Shown here: positions 49,702-61,490 of the stretch, in pieces
Position numbering within the stretch: position 1 is the first letter of the stretch
Layout of the letters: each line of letters begins with the position of its first letter
NCBI GenBank assembly: GCA_014871385.1
Contig: CM026429.1
Span: forward strand, 3,684,083 to 3,748,082
Origin: Ceratodon purpureus
Lineage: Eukaryota; Streptophyta; Bryopsida; Pseudoditrichales; Ditrichaceae
Length of the DNA stretch: 64,000 bases
Direction of reading: 5' to 3'
Notes under the pieces: generated by a model
What the model was told of the DNA's origin: nothing
Seen by the model: the letters and a program-made list of their open reading frames with translations, nothing else
The model's database searches: none
Translations under genes and position numbers: made by a program

Positions 49702-52700
49702 ATGGCTGGACAGGAGAATGAAGAGACTGCCGAATTACGACCAGCCTGTGTGGCGTGTACGTTTCGCTGCAACCAGATCCATGGAGACCGGGACCTTGAG
49801 GAAGAGAAGTTCGATCCAGACAGAAGTTGCCCCTACTTTCGCAAGAAGATGACGAAGCGGTCCCTGCATCAAGCGGCATCAAGCGCCATTGTAAGCATTA
49901 TCACAATCCTCACTCCTTAAGCTTACAATTTGTAAGTACATCAGAATGTAACTCTTACTTTTTGTAAACACCATCAGCAAATGAATTACAGTCTTTGCAA
50001 ACTAGTCTGTTCCAACTCAAAAACCATGCATTTGCATGGCTTGTTGAAGTGGATTTATTGCTGCTTGTGGGCCAGTGCATTCCCGAAGCATTCATGGAGG
50101 ACTATCCCGACACATTCCAGAAAGGCAAAGTCATAACGCTGCAGGGGCCAAGCGGAAACACATGGAGAGTAGCAGCCCTTGAGAAATACATTCTGCACCC
50201 CGGCTGGCGAGCATTTTCACATGACCACCAACTTCGAGAAGGCGACGTGCTCAACTTCAACCTCACGAAGCCTTCACACTTCGTTGTAGATATCTTCAAC
50301 AGCAACGGCGACGTCAGGAAAAGTGCCCGAAAAGCAAGAGTCACAGGAAAGTACGCTATTGAGGCTGGAGCGCCAGCCCTGCAGGATCGGTCCAGAAAGC
50401 GTAAGGAGATAGAAACTGGTGTGCCAAGCAATTCGGACCGGTGCAAGACCACTAGCAAGAGAAGAAACTTCAACGCTGAGTTTGCGAGGGGTCCCAGGCT
50501 GAAATTCTGTGAGAGAACAAAGCAGTGGGAGAGTCACGAACAGATGGATATTAGACACGAGGTGGTTAACCTCGATACTGATGACGAAGAGCCAAAGGGA
50601 CAAGTGAGAAGACGCGAAACATCGACCAAAATTGAGAGATTGATCGAGTTCATGAGAGAGGAGGAGGAAAATCGCATTAAACCAGAGTCGACGCCTCCTG
50701 TAATCCAGGTTGTTAACTTGGCGGACGAAGATGATCACCAGATGGTTGAGAAAAGCCACGAAGATATTACTGGTGTTGGCGAGGAAAATTGTGTTGCTAA
50801 TGAGCAGCATTTTTCTGACGACTCTTTTGATGACGAGAAGGAAACAGCAAGCAACCCTCTTCGGCAGTTCACAAAAATGTTCGATAAGAGGCCAAGGAAA
50901 ACATCGAAGGATTCCAACGTTGAAAGGCCAGCAACAGAAGTTAAAAAGGAAACACTAGACACCGAAAGCGATCCATTGTCACGGCAAGCCCAGATCACTA
51001 TTTGTGATGCAGACACGGTGACGGTGGAAGCTGCGAGTGATCCACTCTCACGGCGAGCTCAGATTTCTTCTGACCAAGACACAGTGATGATGAAAGAGGA
51101 GCTAGAGGAGACACACCTTGTCGGGGTCGTGCACTCGGTCGATGTGGAGGTTGACAACACTTTGAAGCATGCCGGGGGCGCAGCTCATTTGGAGTCCAGT
51201 GTGATGTCACTGCCAAAATCTTCTCCACAGCCACAAAAGATTGAGGACAGAACAATCGTGGATTGTACAGACGAACAAAGGCTCAGGGCGCAGTCAAGCA
51301 GCCCACATGTCAAGAATTTCAGCATGATCTCCCCAAACAACATTCTGCATTCAGCAATGGAAGCATCTCAAAAGTCTTGCACAGATATTCAAGGAATCAT
51401 TGAGAATCACTCCAATGCTGCTTCGAATAACTTGGTGTTCGAATCCTGCAAAATCGATTCTATGGCACAAGCAGCTGCTGACTATGAACCTGTGACAAGG
51501 AAGGGGGATGCTCATGCTAATTCAAGCCAAGTTACATTGCCAACGCGCACTTTAGCGATGCCAGACATGTATGAGAGCAAACTTAGCACCTTGAACAACA
51601 TAAGTAAGGATATTGTCAAGATAGCTACAGTCAACAGCAGTCGGCTTCAAGGAAAGGTGCAAGAAGCAGGAGAATGTTCGTCCGAAACGCTGGACAAAAC
51701 TGTGAACGTTCCAGTGACGGAGACCACAATTAGTCAAGAACTAGCAAAGGAGCTGGACACTCTGAAGCTAAATGAAGAAGAGTTTAAAAGCATCAACACA
51801 GAACATGATGAATGCATGTTTCAGTCAGCGTCCCCTTCCGTGGCACTCAAGGACTGTCAATTGCAAGTGACCAAGACAAAGCCAGAGGAGGTTCAAAGCA
51901 TATTACCAGTTTCAGAAAATTCGAATGAGAACGAAATCGCACCGTCCACAGATGGATTGGCTTCACAAACGCGCAACGAAGAGATTTCGACAGCAATGAC
52001 CTCCGGTTTCGAAACGCCAGCCACAGAAGAGATTGAATTGCAACTGAAAAGTGGCAACGTAGCAGATATTGTGATGAAGCAGACGGCGTTAAAAGAGGTC
52101 ATGGTCGGCAATCCCCAACGTAAACTGGAGTTCAAGGAGCTCATTGCCAACGTATCGGATCCAAAAGTAACTCCTGATGCAGCTCAAGTGGAAGAAAAGC
52201 ACTTCAATATCCAAGCTAAGCCAACACTGATGATCAAGCCTGACGCCCATATCTGTACATTGATATCAAGACGTGGTCAAGTGGCACAAGGTGAACGGGA
52301 CAGAGCACTCCATTTAGCTCAAGCATTGGCCAACTCGAAGCACCCTAAACCGTGTTTCGTTGCTGTCATGAAGAGCACCCACGTCTACACTGATTTCAAT
52401 ATGGTAAACAATTGAAATTCCCTCTCACAATGTTTCATGCTCAAGTTGGACCTACAATTTCATTTCGAAAGCCTCATTTTGTCCTGTTACCATTGAAAAT
52501 AAATCTGTGCAAATGCTTGACACTGAATGATGTTATGATTTGTTTGTGCAGGACATACCTGCCGATTTCGTGAAACAGTGGACGTTGCCAGAAAAGGAGG
52601 TCAGAGTGACGTTGGTTAACGATGAACCACCATCGAATTGCAAGGCCATCTGGAAGCCTGGAAATGATCTGAAGAATGCAACACTCAATGCACATGGTTG

Positions 52701-52908
52701 GATGAATTTTTCACGCACCCACTTTCTGGAGGAAGGCGATGTCTGTGTGTTTGAGGTCTTGAAGACACACCCTGCATTCCGCATTGGAGTTTACATCTTT
52801 CGTGTGGTCGAATTGAAGAAGCCAAGAGGGCACGATTGGGAACACCATTACAAGGTTGCAGAGACCATTCCAGCGGGAGCTAAGATCCACACCACAATTC
52901 AAGCTTGA
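49702..52908 (+). CDS. Large protein with two B3 DNA-binding domains (REM-like)
   Basis: Three exons, 49702-49890, 50076-52403 and 52552-52908, join in phase to 957 residues. A first B3 domain spans about 45-141 (PYFRKKM, then IPEAFMEDYPDTFQKGKVI, LQGPSGNTWRV, LREGDVLNF). A second spans about 821-935 (CFVAVMKS, IPADFVKQWTLPEKEVRVT, WMNFSRTHFLEEGDVCVFEV). Between them lie roughly 650 residues of acidic, Ser/Glu/Lys-rich, probably disordered linker. It holds one internal repeat (SDPLSRxAQI...DTV, twice near 50967-51090). The N terminus has a cysteine group (CVACTFRC). B3 domains bind DNA in plant transcription factors, and this two-ended architecture fits the REM group. The exon 2 start is placed at the acceptor before 50076. 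The frame is also open upstream to 49995, so that junction is the least certain. Confidence 0.88.
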
Positions 52909-55087
52909 AAACAAATGAAGGGAGAAACGGTACCATAGAGCTGTCGATCAAGCTCTCTGAAATTATGTGTTGCTAGTTTAATCTACACTGCTTCTGAATG
53001 CATATAGCGCCATGCACAGAAGGAGCCGGTAACTATTAAGACATCTCAAAGCACTTCCGAAACCTAACCTTCCAGACTCGATTTGAACTTGTAGACTTCT
53101 GTCACAAACCCTAACGGAAGAAGACGTTGAACATTTGGGTGATTTTGATCAGCAGCCTGTTAAACAATTGACCTCACCATGCCTGTCGTGAATGAGGCAA
53201 GTTATTTGCAGCGCTTGCATAATCTTGTACAGAATCAGTTTCAACCTACTCTCTATAGCCCTAAAAAAATCAAGTAATGTTGGACATTACTAGCTTTCGT
53301 CTTTTGAACTCATGATCTCAGTGTTAATATTCTCAGACTTGTTAAATTTTGAGAGCTGCAAGCATGCATGCGCTGTTCAGCATTCGATGGTTCTTTACTC
53401 ATTCTGACTGCAAATTAATTCTCTCCTCCCCTACCATCATTTTGCAAGCATGGGAAAGCACCTAATGATGTCGCAAACTTCATACCTCCATACAAGTGAG
53501 TCCATGACGGATGAGCCGGTGATCCATGCTCTACTAACCTTGAAGCTCCAATTATGTCCTGTCAACACGAAGAAATGCATCCAAATTACGTCACAATCGC
53601 GTATACCTTAAACCCTAAACCCCAAACTAAGCACAGCATCCGAATCGATTGCTTTAACAACTAAACACTGCAAACATAATCTGCATACGTTTCCTAAGCA
53701 ACTAAGACATGATTTTTCTAATGATTTTATTACGAAGGAGCTGCAGGCACTGTTCTACGGTTGAAAAAACATTTTGGAAGAATGTCAGCAAAGGGTTTTG
53801 GGCCCACAGAGACTGCGTTTCAACTGTTAGGTCCCAGCAGTCAATGGTGTTAGCTAGCGACAATGATAACTTAGGTGCTACCAAAGACCAACATATTTTT
53901 ATCAAACATACACAATTCCAGACATGGGAGCCTGGAGAATGTAACTTCCAATAACCAAGAACTATGACCATGAGCGAATCAGAAAATTTTCTTCAAACAT
54001 TTTTTCAACCCATGTCATTGTTGGAAATTCCTAGCAACTTTGAGACTCAGAGACACCACGTGCCGAACTAATGAAATCATTTCCCAACAGTGATATTCCA
54101 CCTCTCATCTAAGATAACCTTGCGAGGCACTTCATATAGGACTTCTCATTACTTTACTGAGCAGACTTGAGTTCAAAACTTGGTTGTGAGCTGCTGTGTA
54201 TGTGCTGCGATGTTTTCATCATTGCGGTTGAAAACTCGAAGTCATTGACTCCGTCCTCCAAATCTTCAATTACCATTCTGTAATAAGCTTCCAATTGAAC
54301 TTGATACTGAGCTGCCTTTGAAGGGACTTTCCTACTATGTAGCAGAGTGTAGATTAAAAGTTATATAGATAGAAATACTTTTAAACACTTTACGAAGAAT
54401 GAGCGACTATATTTATCAATTGGGTTGAACGTCTTGCTGATTGACGAGTATCATGTTTCAATTCTATAGAATGAAAACTTGCTACGCTTGGATAGGATAG
54501 CATCAGAGTGGTGAAGCGCGAGGAGGATAGAATGATCTGCCACTTGACAGGCCTTGCCACTTGACAGGCCTTGCCACTTGGCAGGACCCACAATGGTAGT
54601 GCACTGTGCAGGATCCGGAAGCAGTGTGCCCCTGTGGCTACCCTTTGGCTGCTTCAATGCCAATTGTACTTCGCTGCGTGATTTTGCCTTTGTCACGCAA
54701 AATGCGTGACTAAAATTATGCAGTCTCTGAACAAACGCTGCCACGACTGGCATAGCTCATTCTTCGAGTGATTAGTTGGCCCCAACCCAACCTGGCTCAT
54801 TTTGAGAAGTTTTGAATTATTTTTATAAGTAGTGCACGTCTAATCTTCTGCTGCTTTTGCAATTCTTCTTGTAAAATCTGAGGAGAGCTCAATCGTGGTT
54901 CTGTGTATATAAGTTTCATTTGCAAGTATCAGTGACTGATTTTGCGAGCGGCTATAAGTGCTGCATTTTGAGAGATTTGGAGATTTGTTGATGGATTCTG
55001 CCCAGGCTTTGCAGGAGCTTCAAATTGTTGTGACGTTGTAGGCTTTGTGTAGTTCTGTGGGTGTGTGTCTGGATCGAAACTCGTTCA
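52909..55087. other. Intergenic region
   Basis: No supported gene. A telobox-like run (cttaaaccctaaacc) lies near 53607, and a 17-base tandem repeat, listed separately, lies near 54538. The right end is the leader or promoter of the next gene. Confidence 0.5.
54538..54586. repeat. Tandem repeat, 17-bp unit
   Basis: The unit tgccacttgacaggcct occurs twice exactly and a third time nearly so (tgccacttggcagga), about 500 bases upstream of the small mitochondrial-type gene. Confidence 0.9.
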
Positions 55088-56418
55088 ATGGCGGCATTAG
55101 GTCGCTTGGCTGCAAGAGTTCGCAATGCAGGGCAGCTGAACATATTGGCAGCAGCAAAGGCGTGGGAGAGAACTAATCCGAATGTGGCATATCCAGCATC
55201 ATGCCGTCATAAGCTCTCTGCAGGTATGACACCCTTCCCAGCAATGCATCTCTCACGTACTTCAAGAAGTGGGTGATTGTTTTCTATACTTTCTTCAACC
55301 CCACCATACAAGAGTGCCCAGGTAGATTTTTCTGTGCACAGTATCGATATCATATTTTGTGTGGAGCAGCTCATTGATCAAGCTCTCACTAGATTGTGTA
55401 GCCTAGTTAGTTAATCCAGATGATAATGGCCCACTCGGCAAATATAAAATTATCCCGATTAACTAAATCACTGGTTGTTATCGCGATCTGATCACGGATT
55501 CTTAGGTAGCTTGAAGATCAAATTAGGTGGATTATGTAAAGGTGATCATGTCACAGACAGATTTACAACATGGATATATAACACATGGGTCTAAACCTGA
55601 GCGTTCACTTTTTCTTCAGTATTTCTATCACAAAAAAAGTGTCACAGCCGGACCCAGGTGCAGTGTCAAAGTTACATTTCGTGTGGAGGTTATAAATCAT
55701 CAAGAAGTGATAGAGTTCGTGCAGTAAGATCGAGGGCAGAATCTAGATAACGAAGCAATCGTTCCAGACCTAAGAATTGAAATCGGTTAAAATCTAGTGA
55801 CTACCTTTGTAATTGTGGTTTAATACAGAAGAAGTGGTGCACCCAGTTTAACAGCTCTCCCAATTCGATTGCGCAGAACATGATTTTCGAGCAGCTGGGT
55901 ACTCGACCAAACCTCGCGGCATCTTAGGATTTCTCGGCAAAGATGGGCTATTCTCGAGCCGAGAGCCCAGTCGGCCGGCTCCAGGAAACGACTACGGGGT
56001 TGACACCATGGAGAGAGACTACGACTCGGAGGATGAGCTAGCTCGGAAGAAACCTTCCAAGAATCAGCTGATGAGCGTGATGCCGGACGACGCGAAGCCT
56101 GAGCAAGGGCAGGTGCACAAGGTGACGGAGACGGCCCTCGACAAGGGGGCCAACGTGGCGACCTCGGCGATGGACAACGTCGGAAGCATTCTGACGAAAA
56201 CTGGGCTGGAGGTGGAGCTGGACGTCTCCCTGCAGGAGCTCTCCATCGAGAAGCTGGTGTTGAAGGATCTGGGCCTCGTGCTGGTCATCAAGACCAAGCC
56301 GCAGCCTCCACCTGGGTCTCCACCGCCACCTGAGGAACGTGACACTAGAGAGCGAAAGGCTCGTCCGGGTGTTGCCGCGGCTGGTGCTCAACCTCAACCC
56401 ACCCAATCCGAGTCTTAG
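55088..56418 (+). CDS. Small hydrophilic protein with mitochondrial-type leader (LEA-like)
   Basis: Two exons, 55088-55223 and 55928-56418, join in phase to 208 residues. The first 45 residues (MAALGRLAARVRNAG...) are rich in Ala and Arg with no acidic residues near the start, the pattern of a mitochondrial presequence. The rest is hydrophilic and charged: MERDYDSEDELARKKPSKNQ, then KVTETALDKGANVATSAMDN, an amphipathic segment like those in late-embryogenesis-abundant proteins. A more hydrophobic stretch follows (ELSIEKLVLKDLGLVLVI), then a Pro-rich tail (PPPGSPPPPEE). The family resemblance is loose and I do not assign a function. The splice model is supported by phase and by an acidic/basic transition continuous across the junction (KLSAG then GFLGKDG). 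A role in desiccation tolerance is possible but inferred. Confidence 0.65.
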
Positions 56419-59279
56419 CCTCCTCGGTAGAGTTTTCATGGTTTGTACAGAGTGTATCTGAATGAGGAAAAATTAATGCGCTGAATTCATTACAACTTAT
56501 TGTTAGTTGAATCATGATTGCCAACCTGAATTTATCATGACCGGCACTTTGGGATTTCTTAAATTTTGTGTGTATGGGCTGAAATGATTTTGAGTGTGAC
56601 GGTGTGACCTTTGAGTTCTTGCAACAGTTGCTTCATCTTTCGTTTTCTGTAAATCATTTATCATTAAAAGGAGCCTGTTCCCGTTTATTAAAGTCTTGAG
56701 CAGCGATTTTCGGTGACCGAGTCTACGTATTTCGTTGGAAGTTCACACTGTTAGAGTCCAGAGGAAGATTGAAAAAAGACTGGAAAATGTTCAAATGCAA
56801 CCAATTTGGAAATCAGGAATTTCTGGTGTGATCTTCAATCTAGGCCAATTCCTCCACCTCAGCCTCCCCAGAAGGTTAGGGAGAGCATAATTGGTTTGTA
56901 GACTCTAGAGTGTACGTGACGAGTAAAGAAGGCATTTAATTCATTATTACTGAATGCGATTTGAATCATGATAGCTAAACTGAATTCATGCGTACCAGGG
57001 TATTCTTAACTGATTGGCTCTGTAAGAGGCTAAGAGCTGCGATTATTTGACTGTGGCGGACCTGACGGTGTGTCCTTTGAATTGTTGCACCAGGTGTTTT
57101 CAAATTTCTGTTTGTAAATTTGGATAGTGAGGGTAAATAGAATATGCCCTCGGGTTGAAAGGAATGGCCCATCGGGCTGAAAGGAATGGCCCATGGGGTT
57201 GAAAGGTACGTTGATTTTTCACAGTGTACTGGGTATGTCCATCTGTTGAGAGGAGAAAACTGACGTAGGCACAAGTGGGCCATTTCACAATTACCATGCG
57301 GTTAGATATGAATACTCAATAATACTATGGCGACCTTACAGATATCACCTTGGCCCACACTGCATGGGTGAATTACTTCTTTCTAACAATCGTCACCAAC
57401 CCACATATTCCTATAAACATGTAACACCAACATATTCGTCCTTCGAAGATTTGGTAGGTCAGGCAGGTCCGATCCAAGATTACATGAATTCAGATCAAAA
57501 CCTTATCTTTGCAACTCATATCAAATAACAAATCAAAGAGACTCTTCCCTAAATTTCTTCTGTTAGCACTTCCAGAAAGCATTCACTGCTGTTAGAATGG
57601 AACCCCGAACAATATTCTTCAAACGACGGCTCTTCGTCGAATAGTTTCGCATCCCGAGAGTTCCAAAAGCTGCTGATCCTCCAAGACTGTGGTCCGAATA
57701 AGATTATACTAACGGCAATATAAATATATTATCATTAAGTTCCCGAACTGATCCTCGAACTCTGCAATGCATGCACGTCGCAGAGTCCTTGAGGGCGCCA
57801 ATAAAGAACTCAGGAAGCCACTGTGGCCGCCTGATCTTTGTCCGGGTCAGAGAATAATAAAGACCGTCCGGCATGGTGTCACTGTTGCTTGCTGTCTGAT
57901 AATATTTCTTCCACAAATGGTCCACACGTCTCCTACCAAGCTGAAGGCGCTCGTTGCTTGCTCAGCTACTAGCTTCTCAACTCTCGGGGAGAATCAGGAC
58001 CTGTTCCTTGAATCCCTCCCGGAATGCCAGGACTTCAACCAAAAGTATATATTGTTGTATTATGCTCCACACTGCGTCCATTACAAGGCATTTACAAGCT
58101 TTACCGACAACTGACGAACTTGCTGCCAAGCTCGCTTCCGGAGTTCCGTGCAGCCGCTCCACTGTTTTACAGGTATATATGGGTATTCCTGCATTGGAGG
58201 GAAGAATTTAGTGATCTGAGCCGGGGGAGGGCGTGTTTTGTTTTGGTTTTTTGGTTGTGAAGCCATAGCCTAGTACCGTGGTGCGTGCCGTATTGCTCAC
58301 GAAGTCGACACCGGGTGGTAGTACACAAGGGAACGTTCGCATGCATTCCTTGCAGCTCCGACAATCAGCCATCGTCTGGGAAGTGGTGTCTTCTCTTGGA
58401 GTAGTACGCTCCCTCCTGGCTTCTGCCTCTCTTCCTTGTATTTGTTTTAGATAGTGCAGCAGGAGCTCATGCATGTTGACGTAGTTGTTGCAGCCCGTGT
58501 GAGCTCCGTTGTCTCCTCCTTTGCGCTACAAATTAGGCCTTTTCACTTCCTGTTGGCCACTTGCGCCCAGTTTGTCGACGCTTTAGTCTGAGCGAAAGGA
58601 AAGGCGCCGGTGAATGCTCTTGGTCACGGCCCTTTTGGTGTCTAACTGCAATTTGGAAGCTGCTAAGTTTGTATGAATGCTATGTTAGTTTGTGGAAGGA
58701 CCATTGTTGTCGGTCGACTACTGTTCGATTCTGTACTTTTAGCCTGAAAGAATAGGACCATTTCGTGTGTGATATTGTACGTCTCTGTTTTCAACAAGGG
58801 CTTATAAATGTGCGTCGCATTAGGTGATATAACTTTCTTCTCAGTTGCAGTAAAAGTTCCGGCATTTGGGTTACACGGACGGTTTTTTCCGAGGTTTTGA
58901 AATGCCGCCGCTGAGTGTGTCCATAGGCCAGAGGAGATCAGTATGGCTTCGTTGAACCTCGAGGGTTATGATAGCATCCACACAACTTAGTTGTTTTGCA
59001 GGAACGACCTACGGTTTATCAATCAGAAGTCGGTTTAGCAGAGAAATTAGGTCGCTTCTTTGTTTTGGACGTCGCCATGTTTACCAAGAGTAGAAGGTTC
59101 TGTGTGCTGCACATTCGTGCATTGAACTAAATTATTGGTGTGTACGGGTGATTGCAGAGATGTGGAGCCGCTTCTCACATCCTTGAAAATTAGCCATGGA
59201 CTCGCGTGAAAGGCAGGACTTGACTCTCTAGGCTGAGCTTGTTGGAGGAAATTTGTAAAACACCGTAGTAGGTAGGATC
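56419..59279. other. Intergenic region
   Basis: No supported gene in about 2.9 kb. Overlapping short frames at 57700-58470 on both strands have no recognisable domains. A 22-base tandem repeat at 57152 is listed separately. The part next to 59280 is the leader of the WD40 gene. Confidence 0.5.
57152..57210. repeat. Tandem repeat, about 22-bp unit
   Basis: The word gttgaaaggaatggcccat recurs at about 22-base spacing: two nearly exact copies and a third partial one (gttgaaaggtacg). Confidence 0.85.
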
Positions 59280-60650
59280 ATGACGAGCGGTGGATCAGCG
59301 ATGCAGGAAGTCTATGGCGCCCAAGACATGAAACAGCGACGAGGAATCTACACCTACGAGGCGCCGTGGACCATCTACGGCATGAACTGGAGTGTTCGCG
59401 GGGACAGCAAGTTCCGCCTGGCCGTCGGGAGCTTCATCGAAGACATTCGAAACAAGGTAGCATCCCCTCTTGAAAAACCATCTCTTGAAGAAACAACTGA
59501 TTAGGGTTTTTCAAGATTTTTCGTGACTGGGTTTCATGGTAATCACTGCAGATCGAGATAGTGCAACTGGATGACGACTCCGGGAAGTTCTACGCCAATC
59601 CGAAGCTCGCCTTCGACCACCCATATCCCGCAACGAAGATCATGTTCATCCCTGACAAGGAGAGCGAGAAGCCCGACCTCATGGCCACCACGGGCGACAA
59701 CCTCCGCATCTGGCAGATCCACGAGGACAAAGTGGAGCTCAAGAGCGTGCTGAACAACCGCCAGAACAGCGACTACTGCTCGCCGCTCACTTCCTTCGAC
59801 TGGAACGAATCCGACCTCCGGCGCCTCGGCACGAGCAGCATCGACACGACGTGCACCATCTGGGACATCGAGACGGGCCTTGTGGACACGCAGCTCATCG
59901 CTCATGACAAGGAGGTTCACGACATCGCATGGGGAGGTGTGGGTGTCTTTGCATCGGTCTCAGCCGATGGGTCAGTTCGCGTGTTTGATCTTCGGGACAA
60001 GCAGCACTCGACGATCATATATGAGAGTCCGCTGCCGGATACGCCGCTGCTGCGGCTCGGATGGAATAAGCAGGACCCTCGGTACATGGCGACCATTCTC
60101 ATGGACTCGTCGAAAGTGGTGATCCTGGACATCAGGTTTCCAACCGTGCCGGTGTCGGAGTTGCAGCGGCATCAGGCTTGTGTGAATGCCATTGCTTGGG
60201 CTCCGCACAGCGCTTGCCATATCTGCTCAGCTGGTGATGACTCCCAGGTAGCCACAGTCGCAAGTTAATCCTAGCTTCCAATTTGGCCACAGTTTTCTTC
60301 CACTCATGATTATCTCATTTGAAACTTTCGTGTGTCCGAATCTAGTAGTGAATGTCCGTATTGCAAACTGCAGGGTTTAAGCATCATTGGATTAATTTAG
60401 CTACTTGAACTGCCTGCGGATGAGCACTTCTGTGAGTTTGTCTGATGTTATGGTGCTGATTGAGTTTTTTCTGTCAATGATGTTGTAGGCTTTGATTTGG
60501 GATATGTCAGCGAAGCCGGTGGATGGTGGATTGGATCCAATTCTTGCATACACGGCAGGAGGTGAAGTGAACCAGCTCCAGTGGTCTGCTTCTCATTCCG
60601 ACTGGGTTGCCATTGCCTTTGCAAACAAGCTTCAAGTTCTCCGAGTTTAG
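59280..60650 (+). CDS. LWD1: LWD1/TTG1-family WD40 protein
   Basis: Three exons, 59280-59456, 59552-60247 and 60489-60650, join in phase to 344 residues, the length of Arabidopsis LWD1 (about 346) and TTG1 (341). Very conserved blocks are seen: [132 protein letters not shown] and the C-terminal [18 protein letters not shown]40 repeats form a propeller scaffold. In flowering plants, LWD proteins act in the circadian clock and TTG1 in MYB-bHLH-WD40 complexes. The sequence is closer to LWD than TTG1 by eye, but early-diverging plants may have one protein covering both roles. All junctions are GT-AG and phase 0. Confidence 0.95.
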
Positions 60651-61490
60651 GGCCCCCTCTATCCATTCCAGAGTCTATTTCGACCGGAACGAGGCACATT
60701 CTTGATGTGCTACTAGTTTTTTTTAACACATTTGACATTTTAAAGAGCTGATGATCTATTACTGGCTAGGCATCACCTATTCATTTACACACTTGGGAGG
60801 GCATCTGAGGATAGAATCAGCGTGGCGCCTTTTTGATCCAGGCAGTAGGTCCAACACTGTGCACCCTTATAGCATATGCTGACGTACATCTACTGTTTAG
60901 GTGGGAAGTGCAACAGCTCATAGTTTCTGAGGATTATTCAGGAGGTGGATATCGTAGTGAATACTGGAGTCACGAAGGTCATCATTATTAGTGGTCCTCA
61001 GAAAGTTTGTATGACTGCACTCTAGTTTATACTCAACACCGAGAGTACCATTGTACCTGCATTTACACTGGTACGTGGTCCTCATTTTTCAGAGAGCACG
61101 TCATCTCCTACAGCATCACACTTAATCATTAAGTAAGGAAGACCCTGGGATTCAGCAAGATCTATTTTGGTACAAGCCTGGAATGGAGTATAAATCGAGT
61201 AGCATATCCTAGTCAACAAACTGGTCGTCTGAATGAGAGACATTGATTCAAATGAAAACATTCCGGGTAGCTGATCGATGATGAGTAATCTGCTCAGAAG
61301 GCATCTCAACGTGGATACTCCCTTGTGGAGTAAACACAGCATGGAGTATATTCTTGTGTACATACAAGATTGGCGCAGTCTTGCTTCCATGAAAGCTGTC
61401 ATAGCAAGCTTTGGGGAAATTTGCACCCACTAAAAGAATGTAAAAGCCACTAACAGGGCTCAATGTGCATTACTAATCCAAGCTAAAAGT
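60651..61490. other. Convergent intergenic region
   Basis: The WD40 gene (plus) and the RUS5-like gene (minus) end toward each other here. This should hold both 3' untranslated regions. Minus-strand frames at 61082-61463 show no domains. Confidence 0.6.

Noticed and set aside
57700-58480. Cluster of overlapping short frames on both strands
   Set aside because: All are in conflicting frames without motifs. More likely a leader or non-coding transcript than a gene.
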